Shown in pieces: positions 18,878-27,897 of a stretch of DNA of 34,277 nucleotides. The notes below the pieces were generated by a model. The model did not search any database. It was not told the origin of the DNA and saw nothing but the letters and a program-made list of their open reading frames with translations. Source of the stretch: Deltaproteobacteria bacterium. Lineage in GTDB: Bacteria; Desulfobacterota; Desulfobacteria; Desulfobacterales; B30-G6. The translations under genes were made by a program, and so were the position numbers. Each line of letters starts with the position of its first letter. The stretch's first letter is position 1. The DNA is taken from positions 1 through 34,277 of the forward strand of contig QMMS01000008.1 in NCBI GenBank assembly GCA_003647375.1. Direction: 5' to 3'.

Positions 18878-19015
18878 ATGTTCATTGTGTTCGTTGGGTT
18901 TGTCGGGTTGTCTATAGAATTCGGTATATAGCCGACATGACGAATCGATAACCGTTAACGCGCCCCATTCCATCAACTCAATGAACTCAAAAAACCCAAA
19001 AAACTCAATAAACTT
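18878..19015. repeat. Inverted pair of 9-nt-period tracts, second copy
   Basis: The left arm reads ATGTTCATT, GTGTTCGTT, GGGTTTGTC, GGGTTGTCT from 18878. The right arm reads CATCAACTC, AATGAACTC, AAAAAACCC, AAAAAACTC, AATAAACTT from 18971, five units without a slip. The right arm overlaps the end of the radical SAM gene. Confidence 0.72.
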
Positions 19016-20300
19016 TTGAATCCTTCAAACCTTGCGTCTTTCTCCATGCCTGTCTGAAACCAATGTTCTGGACACCGAAAAAAATTGGCCCTCTTTTAAA
19101 AGGGAAGAGCCGCTTGACAATGGAAGGGTAGCCATACAGCTTTTGATAAGCCCAGTTGAGTCCATTCTGCAATTGTTCGGGCGTCATTTTATTGGGTTTA
19201 AAGACGACATGATTCATATCATAACGCTCCCAGTTCATATGAAGGAGCCTGTGGTTTCGTTTGAAGTCCGTAAAAATGTCGGTCCCCGGAAATGGTGTCA
19301 GCACAGAGAAAATAGCTGCTTCGATATGGGTCTTTTCCACAAACCGCAGGACATCTGAAAAGACAGAAGTGTCGTCCTGGTCAGCACCAAAGATAAAGGA
19401 TCCCTGGATGCCGATGCCATGGTCATGGAGACGATTTATGGCATCCCGGTATTCTCCGGCCCGATTGACTGACTTCCCGTATGATTTCAAGGTTTCCTGG
19501 GACAGGGATTCAAACCCTACAAACAGACCGCCGCAGCCGCTTTCCCTGGCCAGATTCAAAAGAGATTGATCTTTGACGATACTCAGGGATGCCTGACTGA
19601 ACCACTTTTTTTTCAGCGGTTTCAACGCTTGAAATAATTTCTTTGCAAAGTCTGGTTTTCCGACAATATTGTCGTCCACAAAAAACAGATGGCTACCGTC
19701 CATCTTTTCTATTTCGCTGATGACTTCCTGAACCGGGCGCGTTCTGTAAGTGCGTCCGTAAAAAGCGGTAACCGAACAGAACTCACAGTCAAAAGGACAG
19801 CCACGTGTTGTCTGGACGGTATTGATGAAAAAATACCTTTTTTTATTCAGGAGATCCCTGCGAGGTATTTGCATGCCTGCCAGGGGCTGGAACCCGTCTG
19901 CGTCGTAGCGTGACTTGAGCGTTCCGGCCTTGGTGTCTGCGAGCACTTCAGTCCAGGTGGCTTCGGCTTCTCCCGTGACAACCGCATCTGCATGCATTGC
20001 GGCTTCGTCCGGCATCATCGTAGGGTGAATACCCCCCAGTACCACCGGGACGTTTCGCTTGCGGTACTCATCGGCAATCGCATAGCCCCGAGGGGCCAGA
20101 GGTGTCATGAGCGAAACACCCACAAGGTCAGGCAAGATGTCGAAATCGATGGGCTTGGTGTTTTCATCGATAATCATGACGTCCCAGTCATCGCTAGTCA
20201 AGCCTGCCAGCATGGTAAGAGACAGGAAAGGGAATCGAAAAAATATTTGCCCCCAGAGACTATTGTCCGGCCATTTCGGGGCGATCAGAAATAATTTCAT
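19005..20300 (-). CDS. B12-binding-type radical SAM enzyme
   Basis: The 431-residue protein has an N-terminal cobalamin-binding-like Rossmann domain (about 1-130, with VVLGGIHPTMMPDEA). A radical SAM barrel follows with the 4Fe-4S motif TRGCPFDCEFCSV (Cys168, Cys172, Cys175), FFVDDNIVGK and GSFIFGADQDD. The C-terminal part (KMTPEQLQNGLNWAYQKLYG) resembles the extra domain of hopanoid methylase-type enzymes. Such enzymes methylate or rearrange unreactive carbons in lipids, tetrapyrroles or antibiotics; the substrate is unknown. AAGGA lies 8 nt before the ATG inside palindrome copy 2. Only 10 nt separate it from the LpxL-like gene, so the two are co-transcribed and may act on the same lipid. 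Confidence 0.85.
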   Translation of the reverse strand: MKLFLIAPKWPDNSLWGQIFFRFPFLSLTMLAGLTSDDWDVMIIDENTKPIDFDILPDLVGVSLMTPLAPRGYAIADEYRKRNVPVVLGGIHPTMMPDEAAMHADAVVTGEAEATWTEVLADTKAGTLKSRYDADGFQPLAGMQIPRRDLLNKKRYFFINTVQTTRGCPFDCEFCSVTAFYGRTYRTRPVQEVISEIEKMDGSHLFFVDDNIVGKPDFAKKLFQALKPLKKKWFSQASLSIVKDQSLLNLARESGCGGLFVGFESLSQETLKSYGKSVNRAGEYRDAINRLHDHGIGIQGSFIFGADQDDTSVFSDVLRFVEKTHIEAAIFSVLTPFPGTDIFTDFKRNHRLLHMNWERYDMNHVVFKPNKMTPEQLQNGLNWAYQKLYGYPSIVKRLFPFKRGPIFFGVQNIGFRQAWRKTQGLKDSKVY

Positions 20301-20321
20301 AAAATCGTCCTTACGATTTTA
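20300..20321. repeat. Palindrome copy 2, covering a ribosome binding site
   Basis: TAAAATCGT (20300-20308) and ACGATTTTA (20313-20321) surround CCTT. On the minus strand the loop supplies the AAGG of the radical SAM gene's Shine-Dalgarno, and the far end of the hairpin runs into its ATG. Folding would hide the start, so translational control is possible. Confidence 0.75.
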
Positions 20322-21198
20322 TTATGGGATCCGGATTATACCACTGGTCCGGGTATCGCTGGATATAGGTTTCAAAAATGACGGCTATTTTTTCAAGATT
20401 TTTTTGAATGGCCTGTTCACGCGAGCCTTCATTTGTCAGGGGGATGGCATCTTCGAGAACACCGAAATACTTGCCATCAGGTTGTTTCAGGACAAAAGCC
20501 GGTATCAGGGCCGCTCCGGATGCCATGGCAATGGTTACGGGCCCGATGGGAAAACGGACCTGTTTGCCAAAGTAAGGGATCAATTTCCCGTTGCCAAAAA
20601 AATCTTTATCTCCAATCATGGCCACTACACCATTTTTTCGCAGGTGCTTCAATATCGGAATGGCTGAAAAGGGAGATGCATCCACCTCGATGACAGAGAT
20701 ACCCTTGCCTTTCCGAAAGCGGTTCACGAGTGCGTTGGTGGGGGCTGAATTATGCGGCAGAGACACCACTGCGAGAGGGTACTTTGACAGACGCATCATG
20801 GTGCCGCCAAATTCCCAGTTGCCGATGTGGGCGGACAGTAGGATAACACCCCGTTCTTGTTTGAGGGCATTTTGGATGATTTCCTCTCCTTTTAAATGGG
20901 AGAACACAGCATGGGCTTTGCGGCCTGGTAGTTGTGGCAGACAAAAAAAATCCGCCATGTATTCACCGTAATTCATGAACATCCTGCGAACGAGTCGCCG
21001 GATGCGGACATCGTCGACAGGCTTATTCAGGGCGATGGATAGATTGTTGGCAAAACCTTTACGATCACGGGTCGAGAAGATGTACACCGTCGACGCAATA
21101 ACCCTGCCGAGCCAGCGACAGACCTGCAGGGGCAGCAATCGGGCCAGGACAAAAATGGCGTAATAGGAAACGGGCGTGTCGAGGATGTGTTGGCGCAT
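20311..21198 (-). CDS. LpxL/HtrB-like lysophospholipid acyltransferase
   Basis: The 295-residue protein belongs to the lipid A / phospholipid acyltransferase family. The catalytic H-x4-E is His124-Glu129 in SAHIGNWEFGG, followed by GVVAMIGDKDFFG and FPIGPVTIAMASGAALIPAF. A hydrophobic N-terminal stretch (about 10-45) suggests membrane association on the cytoplasmic side. Family members acylate lipid A precursors or glycero/ornithine lipids; the substrate here is open. It is the first gene of a pair with the radical SAM enzyme. A G-rich AGGGG stands 4 nt before the ATG. Confidence 0.88.
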   Translation of the reverse strand: MRQHILDTPVSYYAIFVLARLLPLQVCRWLGRVIASTVYIFSTRDRKGFANNLSIALNKPVDDVRIRRLVRRMFMNYGEYMADFFCLPQLPGRKAHAVFSHLKGEEIIQNALKQERGVILLSAHIGNWEFGGTMMRLSKYPLAVVSLPHNSAPTNALVNRFRKGKGISVIEVDASPFSAIPILKHLRKNGVVAMIGDKDFFGNGKLIPYFGKQVRFPIGPVTIAMASGAALIPAFVLKQPDGKYFGVLEDAIPLTNEGSREQAIQKNLEKIAVIFETYIQRYPDQWYNPDPIIKS

Positions 21199-21425
21199 AA
21201 TGCCCCTATGGAAGGAATCCCTCGTATATAAGTTGATGTACCGTTGTCACTTCTTTCCCTATTTGGTTTTAAAAGAGGGTCCGAGGATCCAAGGGTTCAA
21301 GGGGTCAAGTGTTTGTTTTCAAATATGTTATCAATCTTTATGGCTAAAAAACAGCTTTACAGTCGGGTATGAATATACTAACAATCGCCTTTAAGCTGGA
21401 TTTCTCTATAGCATGTAACGTTGTG

Positions 21426-22039
21426 ATGTTAAAATCAAAAAAAATATTCTCATCAAAACGATCATAAAATTCCTATCTTTTTTGCTGCTGTTGACGGGAT
21501 GTACCTCCCAATATACGGTCTTGCCGTCGAATGTGCCCACATATTCCGGCGAAGCCAACCAACATGTTCGTTGGATCCAGGCCGACAGCCAGCGGATTTT
21601 TCAGATCCTGACGAGTCCCCAGGGCATGAGATCCCTGTGTCCTGACGGAACTGTCGTCTCCTATCTTTCGCCGTTGTCGTACGTGGAAGGGAACCTTGTC
21701 GAAACCCGGATAGAGCATCTTTTTGAATTTGAATGGACCTCCCGGGTAGAGCAGGTGGTTGCAAATCAATCGATTCGATTGATCTTTCAGAATGGCTTTT
21801 TTTCCGGCAGTACCGAACTCTGGGAGTTTTATCCGGAAACCAATGGTACCCTTGTCAGCCACACCATCTATGTTGACCTCAAGGGCTTTTTCAAACGACT
21901 GGCCTGGGCGACCAAGGTACGGCGTAAGCACGACAAGATGGTGGAATTGTTTATGGACAATCTCAAGCGGACAGCAGAATCCGCAGTCATGTGGGCTGAG
22001 CAGAAAGGGGATGGCAATTCCCTTGTGAGGCAACCCTAA
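21426..22039 (+). pseudogene. SRPBCC-like lipoprotein with an apparent frameshift in its signal peptide
   Basis: From 21482 the frame encodes about 185 residues with a lipobox (LLLLTGC) at the start and a START/SRPBCC-like body (VRWIQADSQRIFQILTSPQGMRSL... then HTIYVDLKGFFKRLAWATK). The frame is open upstream to 21419 and spells a perfect lipoprotein signal (KIKKNILIKTIIKFLSF), but it has no ATG, GTG or TTG there. An ATG at 21426 lies one frame off. One extra A in the run of eight A at about 21437-21444 would join them. So it is a sequencing or real frameshift, slippage-dependent expression, or a rare start codon. It lies 12 nt before the methyltransferase gene. Confidence 0.6.
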
Positions 22040-22051
22040 CCCGAATATTTC

Positions 22052-22945
22052 ATGAAACTTGACGAGAAAAAGAAACAAACCCGTGAAATAGCGGCACCGT
22101 GTATCTTATGTGACAGACCGCCCCATCTCCTGGTGCACCAGAGGGGGGCTTGGCGATACTTTCGGTGCAGCGGCTGCGGTGTAGTTTCGCTGCATCCACG
22201 CCCGTCTGCCGACGATTTGTTGACATCCTACGACACCTATCTGCCGGATCAAGCGGATGAAATTGCCTGTTGGGAAAAAATGATAGCACCGGTTATCGAT
22301 ACCGCGGCCATCCTGATAGATGATCATAAGCATTCAGATGGGGCAAGTCTGCTGGATATCGGTTGTGGATACGGCTTTTTTTTGAAAAGAATGGTCCAGA
22401 GAGGGTGGACCGTGGAAGGGATCGAAGTATCCAGGCCAGGGCGGGAATATGCCAGAAAAAAACTGGGCCTTTCTATTCATTCAAAGCCTTTGGAGGACAT
22501 GACCTTTCCAAAAGAATGTATTGATGTTGTGACGTTATTTTATGTAATCGAGCACGTTCATGATCCGGAAATGGTTTTACAGGAAGTGTATCGCATTCTC
22601 AAACCGGGTGGGATGGTCCTGCTTCGATGGCCGCACTCCACGCCGGTGGTCAAAATTCTGGGGCCGTTTGCAAAAAGGTTCGATATCTATCACACGCCCT
22701 TTCACCTGTATGATTTCAATCCCGGAGCCATGCGAAAGCTTCTGGAAAAATCCGGCTTTACGAACGTTCAGAATATGATCGGTGGGTTTACGTTGCCGAA
22801 AAAACGATTTTATCGCTGGTCTTCGATAGTATTCGGGCGAATTGCCGAGATGCTTCATTACTTTTCGGCCGGCAGGTTTCTTCTGCCGGGTGTCAGCAAA
22901 ACAACCATTGGGTTCAAGACTTTGGATCAGCTCCGTAAGAGTTGA
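22052..22945 (+). CDS. Class I SAM-dependent methyltransferase with N-terminal zinc finger
   Basis: The 297-residue protein starts with a four-Cys zinc-ribbon (C17-x2-C20 ... C39-x2-C42, CILCDRPP and CSGCGVV). A Rossmann methyltransferase domain follows: motif I LLDIGCGYGFFLKRM near residue 100, IDVVTLFYVIEHVHDPEMVL and RILKPGGMVLLRWPH. This two-part layout is common in methyltransferases from surface-polysaccharide and lipid loci. The target is unknown. It follows the lipoprotein gene closely. The stop codon lies in a perfect 10-bp inverted repeat (22920-22952). Confidence 0.87.
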   Translation: MKLDEKKKQTREIAAPCILCDRPPHLLVHQRGAWRYFRCSGCGVVSLHPRPSADDLLTSYDTYLPDQADEIACWEKMIAPVIDTAAILIDDHKHSDGASLLDIGCGYGFFLKRMVQRGWTVEGIEVSRPGREYARKKLGLSIHSKPLEDMTFPKECIDVVTLFYVIEHVHDPEMVLQEVYRILKPGGMVLLRWPHSTPVVKILGPFAKRFDIYHTPFHLYDFNPGAMRKLLEKSGFTNVQNMIGGFTLPKKRFYRWSSIVFGRIAEMLHYFSAGRFLLPGVSKTTIGFKTLDQLRKS

Positions 22946-22952
22946 TCCAAAG
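22920..22952. terminator. Inverted repeat over the methyltransferase stop codon
   Basis: CTTTGGATCA (22920-22929) and TGATCCAAAG (22943-22952) pair perfectly around 13 nt; the TGA stop is the start of the right arm. There is no T tract, so it may be an mRNA 3' stabiliser or a factor-dependent end rather than an intrinsic terminator. Confidence 0.4.
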
Positions 22953-22964
22953 GAAGAATAACAC

Positions 22965-23254
22965 GATTTTGATCATCGAAACGCTGTTGAAGGCCTGACC
23001 GCAAGAGACCTGCCACATATTTCGAGCGGTTTTATCGTGGCAAAAAATTCCGATCCCGACAGCATGGCGGTGCCGGGATCTGGTTTGCCATAGTCAAAGA
23101 GCTGATAGAAGCCCACAAGGGCACAGTTGATGCCGAACTCCAGGAAGGCCATATTCACATTTGCGTCGAGCTGCCATCTGCCAAATATTATCCTAAAATC
23201 GCTTCGGAAAATCACGGTAATCAGTCTCTCGAACTTGCAAATAAACGCTCGTAA
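22965..23254 (+). pseudogene. Histidine kinase C-terminal remnant, frameshifted
   Basis: Two frames together give the end of a sensor-kinase ATPase domain. First NAVEGLTARDLPHI, then after losing one T in the run near 23023, FERFYRGKKFRSR, GGAGIWFAIVKELIEAHKG and ICVELPSAK up to a TAA at 23252. The pattern matches the F-box and G2 box of HATPase_c domains, but the G2 motif is damaged (usually GIGLAIVK). Only about 95 residues are left. It marks a degraded region on the left border of the AT-rich island. Confidence 0.72.
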
Positions 23255-23470
23255 GGAACACCAGCGCTAAAATGTAAAGATGAGGTTTTGCAAATTATCG
23301 AGTATGGTCGTTTTAAATTCATTCCAACCCTCTGGTTTTCCTAACGATCGCTAATTCGCTTCAAACAAGCGACCGACTGATTACCATAACCCGCCAGCTT
23401 TACTGGAAGTCAAACGAAGCATATTCATTAGAGACATGATGACAGATACATAGGGAACTGCAGGGACAAG

Positions 23471-23515
23471 AAGGGACACAACAAAATCAATAGGTTGTGT
23501 CCCTTTTCTGTTTCT
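23471..23515 (+). terminator. Rho-independent terminator
   Basis: AAGGGACACAAC (23471-23482) pairs perfectly with GTTGTGTCCCTT (23494-23505) around an 11-nt loop. TTCTGTTTCT follows. It would end transcription from the left, isolating the TA island. Confidence 0.75.
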
Positions 23516-23663
23516 GGGTCATACAGGGTTAGCAGGGGATATAGAAGGCTATTTTATCGGAAATGTTGACTAAATGTTGACCAAGCATGAAGATTAATGC
23601 TAATGGCTTTAGTGAAAAATAAAAATGTATTAATTTTAAAGGATTATTTTTTCTAAATTTTAC

Positions 23664-23688
23664 TTGACAAATTTAACCTACAGGTTAA
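23664..23688 (+). promoter_or_regulatory. Toxin-antitoxin promoter with palindromic operator
   Basis: A consensus -35 TTGACA lies at 23664-23669. Overlapping the spacer is the palindrome TTAACCT-AC-AGGTTAA (23673-23688), only 4 nt before the toxin ATG. The placement is typical of an antitoxin-repressed TA promoter. The -10 box is not clear, and the transcript could be nearly leaderless. Confidence 0.6.
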
Positions 23689-23692
23689 TTGT

Positions 23693-24097
23693 ATGGATAT
23701 AACTTTAATAGAATCGAAATCAGACATGGGTTTTGATCTCTATGCGTTAGTTATTGAAGATAGCTGTCAAGTCATTGAATATATCGATAGTGTTGATGAA
23801 AAGAATCAAAAACAAATAGCAGCTCTATTTGGTCGAATCATTGTAAAGGGTCTCCCACACAACGAGCAAAAATATCGAAGTTTAGGCGATGCTATTTTTG
23901 AACTAAAAACAAGAGGTGGTCTTAGAGTCTTGTGCTTTACCGGAGGGTCGTTTCTCCTGAGATCTCTAATACTCACCCATGCCTTTGATAAACCTCATAG
24001 TCGAATATTACAACGTGAAAAGAAAAAGGCTTTAGATTGGCGTAATCAATATTTTCAGGAAACTGTAAATATCGTTGATTTGGATATGGAGGGATAG
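23693..24097 (+). CDS. higB: HigB/Gp49-like toxin of the RelE superfamily
   Basis: The 134-residue protein matches the phage-derived Gp49/HigB group of ribosome-dependent mRNA interferases. The core reads KYRSLGDAIFELKTRGGLRVLCF, then LILTHAFDKPHSRILQREKKKALDWRNQYFQ, with the Arg/Lys-rich catalytic region in the usual order. It precedes its antitoxin, as in higBA operons, by 5 nt. Base composition is much more AT-rich than the flanks, pointing to transfer. The toxin activity is inferred from family only. Confidence 0.82.
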   Translation: MDITLIESKSDMGFDLYALVIEDSCQVIEYIDSVDEKNQKQIAALFGRIIVKGLPHNEQKYRSLGDAIFELKTRGGLRVLCFTGGSFLLRSLILTHAFDKPHSRILQREKKKALDWRNQYFQETVNIVDLDMEG

Positions 24098-24102
24098 GTA
24101 AA

Positions 24103-24546
24103 ATGGCAAAAACAAGTTGGTTAAAAAATAAGTTGACTTTATTCAAGGATGATTTTGAATTTCGCCTTGAAACCCTCATTATAGATCTTACAGAACGTAT
24201 TTGTTTCAAAATGAAAGAAAAAGAAATTAACCGAATAGACTTGGCTGGGTTATTAAATGTTTCACCACCCGCTGTAACTAAAATCTTGAATGGGAGTTCA
24301 AATTTCACTTTAAAAACACTATTATCTTTATCGGATGCATTAGGGCAGGATATAGAAATAAGCTTCGTAGACAAGGAAGTGGCTTCTGCCCATTGGATGC
24401 CTGTGCCAACAAAAAGTTGGAACATTGCTACCCATGCTGATGAGATTGCTTATGTTTCATGCAATTCAACAATTTCAGGATCAGGTGATACAGTTATTTA
24501 TTCACCGCCACTTGATGAAGAAATTGAAGTCGACAGAGCCGCATAA
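24103..24546 (+). CDS. higA: HigA-like antitoxin with XRE helix-turn-helix
   Basis: The 147-residue protein carries an XRE-type helix-turn-helix at about residues 42-80 (NRIDLAGLLNVSPPAVTKILNGSSNFTLKTLLSLSDALG). It should bind the toxin and repress the operon through the palindrome at 23673-23688. The C-terminal ~55 residues (from HWMPVPTKSW) have no family I recognise, and the protein is longer than a minimal HigA. It sits 5 nt after the toxin gene and 23 nt before the third gene. Confidence 0.82.
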   Translation: MAKTSWLKNKLTLFKDDFEFRLETLIIDLTERICFKMKEKEINRIDLAGLLNVSPPAVTKILNGSSNFTLKTLLSLSDALGQDIEISFVDKEVASAHWMPVPTKSWNIATHADEIAYVSCNSTISGSGDTVIYSPPLDEEIEVDRAA

Positions 24547-24569
24547 GATCATATATTGGGAGAAAAGTT

Positions 24570-24989
24570 ATGAATATTAACAGTAAATCAAGAGTTATGA
24601 TTGTAGACGAAATTAATTTTGTTGTTGGAAAAATAGAGGAAAGTAAGGACATAACCCAAGGTCTATATTATTTTTCCGGGGTTCATTCGATAATTAATAG
24701 AATCTACAATCAGGATTTTAATGAAGATCTTGTTTTATTACATTTAATTTTGCAAAGCACCCATACAGCCTTTAATAGTAGGCTTAATGTAATAAGAAAA
24801 GGTGGCGATAATACAGTGCCATTATTTGATAGCCAAATTAAAGCGCTTGCTGATTATCTTAAAGAGCTTGCAGTAGTTATTGAAAAGAAAAAAGATTTGA
24901 ATGTAATTATGAAAAAATTTACTCTACTTTCATGCTCAACAACTGGAAATGGGTATTATTTGCTACAAAAAGGAATTCTTAAGATTTAA
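24570..24989 (+). CDS. Unknown third gene of the TA operon, 139 residues
   Basis: I do not recognise a family. The protein is helical in pattern (IVDEINFVVGKIEESKDITQGLYYF, DSQIKALADYLKELAVVIEKKKDL) with no membrane segment or signal. A clear GGGAG stands 8 nt before the ATG. It shares the AT-rich composition and lies 23 nt after the antitoxin, before a strong terminator at 25013, so it is co-transcribed. Possible roles are a third TA component, a chaperone or a passenger; none can be proven from sequence. Confidence 0.7.
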   Translation: MNINSKSRVMIVDEINFVVGKIEESKDITQGLYYFSGVHSIINRIYNQDFNEDLVLLHLILQSTHTAFNSRLNVIRKGGDNTVPLFDSQIKALADYLKELAVVIEKKKDLNVIMKKFTLLSCSTTGNGYYLLQKGILKI

Positions 24990-25012
24990 AACAAATATAA
25001 GCAATTGTTATT

Positions 25013-25047
25013 AACCCGGTAGCTTTGGCACCGGGTTTTTAATTTTT
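25013..25047 (+). terminator. Rho-independent terminator of the TA operon
   Basis: AACCCGGT (25013-25020) and ACCGGGTT (25030-25037) form a perfect stem, followed by TTTAATTTTT. It closes the three-gene transcript. Confidence 0.85.
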
Positions 25048-25411
25048 GGTGGATCAAAGGTAAGTCCATTTTTCAATGGTACTGGTAGGAATTCCAAATC
25101 TTCCGGTTGCCGATCTTGTGGCTCTTTTGAGGCCCATGCTCTCAGAACGTAATTGCCGCAGCATTAAAATTTATGACAACAACGATAAAAGCGACAACGT
25201 CGCGTCTCATAAAATCGTGAAACGATTTTATTTACTAAATCTTTACACTTCCATTATCTTTCCTTTACAGCCCTGTTTTATTTTAAATCTCAGTTGGGCG
25301 TTTCAAGTTTTAACCGGACTTGACATCCGCAAATACCTGACACAGGTTATGCCCTGATGTCGCATCGAAGTTTATGCAACATTCAGCATTGAGCTATAAG
25401 GAGGAAACATT
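25048..25411. other. Gene-free region between the TA operon and msrAB
   Basis: An open frame exists at 25076-25357, but its product has no recognisable domain, changes character halfway, and has no ribosome site. I see no supported gene. Palindrome copy 3 lies at 25210-25230. Confidence 0.4.
25210..25230. repeat. Palindrome copy 3 (TAAAATCGT-N3-ACGATTTTA)
   Basis: TAAAATCGT (25210-25218) and ACGATTTTA (25222-25230) surround GAA. Unlike copies 1 and 2 it is not next to a start codon, which favours a dispersed repeat over a dedicated operator. Confidence 0.75.
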
Positions 25412-26560
25412 ATGAAAACATTAAACTATGCAATGATTATTGCTGTTTCCACATTTGCCCTTTCCACCCCTATCATCAGCATGGACAATGATATGGAAAA
25501 AAAGATAGCGAGTGAATCCGGCTCCATACGCTCGGCAGTATTTGCCGGCGGCTGTTTCTGGTGCACGGAATCCGATTTTGAAAAGGTCGATGGGGTCATC
25601 GATGCCATCTCCGGATATACGGGTGGCACCATGGCAAATCCAACCTACAAAGAGGTCTCATCGGGAAGTACCCGTCACGTAGAGGCTGTGAAGGTGGTGT
25701 ATGATCCGAAAAGAGTGACCTATGCAAAACTGCTGGAAGTATTCTGGACCCATGTGGACCCCACCGATGCCGGCGGGCAATTCGTGGACCGCGGCGGTCA
25801 ATATGTCAGCGCAATCTTTTATGCTGACGATACAGAGCGCCGTTTAGCGGAAAGCTCAAAACTAAAACTTGCCGAGGCCGGTGTGTTCGAGAATCCCATT
25901 GGGACGGAAATCCTACCCCTGGGCCCGTTTTATCCGGCCGAAGACTACCATCAGAATTATTACAAAAAGAACCCGCTGCGCTACAAGTGGTATCGATCGG
26001 GATCCGGAAGGGATACGTTTTTAAAGGAAACATGGACGGACGAAACCTTTCATTTTGACGGTGTCTTGGAAAAGGCTTCAATGGATTCAGGGGACATGAA
26101 TACCAAGACCATGTCGCCCGTGATGGTTACTATTCCAGATGAAGAAGAGCTAAAACGCCGGTTGACACCACTGCAGTATCGGGTGACGCGGCAGAACGGT
26201 ACTGAACGCCCTTTTGAAAATACATACTGGAATAACCATGACGCCGGCATTTATGTGGACATTGTTTCAGGCGAACCCCTTTTCAGCTCACTGGATAAAT
26301 ACGAATCAAAAACCGGCTGGCCCAGCTTTGTCCGGCCGCTGGCATCAGAGAACATCGTTGAGGAATCTGATCGCAGTTTTTTCATGGTCAGAACCGAGGT
26401 GCGCAGCAAGCATGCGGACTCGCATCTGGGGCATCTTTTTGATGACGGTCCCGAGCCGACGGGTCTGCGCTATTGCATCAATTCGGCATCCCTTCGTTTT
26501 ATTCCCGTGGCAGACCTGGAAAAGGAAGGGTATGGGGCTTATCTTAAGACGTTCGAATAG
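25412..26560 (+). CDS. msrAB: Secreted MsrA-MsrB fusion, peptide methionine sulfoxide reductase
   Basis: The 382-residue protein repairs both epimers of methionine sulfoxide. After a signal peptide (about 1-22), the MsrA domain has GGCFWC with catalytic Cys48 and a neighbouring Cys51, then GYTGGT and [11 protein letters not shown]. The MsrB domain (about 245-375) has the TGWPSF motif, [14 protein letters not shown] and the catalytic Cys355 in [11 protein letters not shown]. The CxxC pairs that bind zinc in many MsrB proteins are absent. An excellent AAGGAGG precedes the ATG. It probably acts in the periplasm and needs reducing power from outside the cytoplasm, for which the DsbD-like protein of this window is a candidate (inference). 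Confidence 0.93.
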   Translation: MKTLNYAMIIAVSTFALSTPIISMDNDMEKKIASESGSIRSAVFAGGCFWCTESDFEKVDGVIDAISGYTGGTMANPTYKEVSSGSTRHVEAVKVVYDPKRVTYAKLLEVFWTHVDPTDAGGQFVDRGGQYVSAIFYADDTERRLAESSKLKLAEAGVFENPIGTEILPLGPFYPAEDYHQNYYKKNPLRYKWYRSGSGRDTFLKETWTDETFHFDGVLEKASMDSGDMNTKTMSPVMVTIPDEEELKRRLTPLQYRVTRQNGTERPFENTYWNNHDAGIYVDIVSGEPLFSSLDKYESKTGWPSFVRPLASENIVEESDRSFFMVRTEVRSKHADSHLGHLFDDGPEPTGLRYCINSASLRFIPVADLEKEGYGAYLKTFE

Positions 26561-26606
26561 AAGAGGTTTTCATTGACTTTGGTAAAAGTAAGTGCCAAAA
26601 GCCCCT

Positions 26607-27782
26607 ATGGAAAATTCTCATTCAAGAACCTACTGGAAAATTCTCATCGCTCTCAGCCTGGTGCACTTCAGTGGGGATTTCTACAGCTCTTTCATAAACC
26701 CTCTGTTTCCCGTGTTTATGGATAAGATGGGGCTAAGTCTGACCCAGGTGGGTTTTCTGGCGGGGATTTCCCGTTTCTTGATGTTCATCGTACAGCCCAT
26801 GTCAGGCTACTGGGCCGATCGCTATCCTTCCCGCAGTTTTATTTTGATCGGGTTGCTCATGCCCATTCTTTTCATTCCTCTGACGGGAATGTCTACCGGC
26901 TTTTATGGATTGCTTTTCTGTATTGTCATGGGCTCTGCGGGATCTTCCCTGTTTCATCCGCCGGTCACGGGTATGGTACCCTTATATGCCGGCCGCAAGC
27001 TTGGACTGGCCATGTCCATTTATAATACTGCCGGCACCCTGGCTTTCGGGGTGGGACCCATCTTTATCACTTTGTACGTGGCCCGGTTCGGTCTCGGCGC
27101 AATGCCGGCGACCATGGTCATTGGCCTTTTGGCTTGGATGTATTTTTATCGGGTCATTCCAAAACCCCAGGGAGACGACTTGGCCCAATACGGCTTTTTG
27201 GAGACCCTTAGGCAAACCCTGGGAAGTGTCTGGCAGCCGCTACTGTTGATCTGGATTACAATGGTTATGCGATCGGTGGTAGGTCAGTCGTTGATGACCT
27301 TTATGCCGGTGCTCTGGGTACAGAAAGGGCATACCATCGTTTCCGCCGGCATCCTCTTTTCCATCTTTACCCTTTCAGGGACAGCGGCTGGTGTTCTCTG
27401 TGGTCATCTTTCGGATCGTATGGGATACAAACGCTTATTATGGATCACCCACGGTCTCATGACCCCTTTCCTGCTTATATTTTTGTTGGTTCCCGGAAAC
27501 TGGATTTATCCGGCTACGATATTGGCCGGCGGCTTTAACATGGCTTCCCTGCCCCTCGGTGTGGTGATGGCTCAGAAAATCGCCCCCAAGGGCCGCTCCA
27601 TGGTAGCCAGTCTGATGATGGGGCTGGCTTTTGGAATCGGCGGAGTCCTTTCCCCCATCGTCGGTAAATTGGGCGATATCTTTACCATCCAGAGCGTGCT
27701 CCTGATTTTAGTCTGTATTCCCTTTCTCTCCCTGATTCCGATCTACTTTATTTCTGAAATAGGTAACCCCGAAAGCGGATAG
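26607..27782 (+). CDS. MFS transporter, fosmidomycin-resistance-like
   Basis: The ~391-residue protein has twelve predicted hydrophobic segments. The MFS loop signature appears as GYWADRYPSRSF after helix 2 and GHLSDRMGYKRL after helix 8. The opening pattern (LSLVHFSGDFYSSFINPLFPVFMDKMGLSLTQVG) resembles the Fsr group. I prefer ATG at 26607; a GTG at 26592 would add five residues. Neither has a good ribosome site. Transport direction and substrate are unknown. It follows msrAB by 46 nt and may be co-transcribed. Confidence 0.85.
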   Translation: MENSHSRTYWKILIALSLVHFSGDFYSSFINPLFPVFMDKMGLSLTQVGFLAGISRFLMFIVQPMSGYWADRYPSRSFILIGLLMPILFIPLTGMSTGFYGLLFCIVMGSAGSSLFHPPVTGMVPLYAGRKLGLAMSIYNTAGTLAFGVGPIFITLYVARFGLGAMPATMVIGLLAWMYFYRVIPKPQGDDLAQYGFLETLRQTLGSVWQPLLLIWITMVMRSVVGQSLMTFMPVLWVQKGHTIVSAGILFSIFTLSGTAAGVLCGHLSDRMGYKRLLWITHGLMTPFLLIFLLVPGNWIYPATILAGGFNMASLPLGVVMAQKIAPKGRSMVASLMMGLAFGIGGVLSPIVGKLGDIFTIQSVLLILVCIPFLSLIPIYFISEIGNPESG

Positions 27783-27840
27783 GTGATTCCTGTGCGATAC
27801 CACCAACCTTCTTTTGGGTTATAATCCCGAAAATCTATCA

Positions 27841-27891
27841 TTGACATAGTGTAACAATTGATATATTATTAATGTAACAATTGTTACGGAG
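27841..27891 (+). promoter_or_regulatory. chrB promoter with two copies of a palindromic operator
   Basis: TTGACA (27841-27846), a 17-nt spacer and TATTAT (27864-27869) make a near-perfect sigma-70 promoter. GTAACAATTG occurs in the spacer (27851-27860). The full palindrome GTAACAATTGTTAC (27874-27887) covers the expected transcription start and abuts the GGAG of chrB. ChrB-type proteins are regulators, so autoregulation is a reasonable guess. Confidence 0.7.
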
Positions 27892-27897
27892 ATTAAA

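Larger units (their letters stand above)
23255..23692. other. Gene-free region before the toxin-antitoxin island
   Basis: No coding region is seen. It holds a strong intrinsic terminator (23471-23515), a direct repeat AAATGTTGAC at 23561 and 23572, and then a sharp change to AT-rich sequence leading to the TA promoter. Confidence 0.5.
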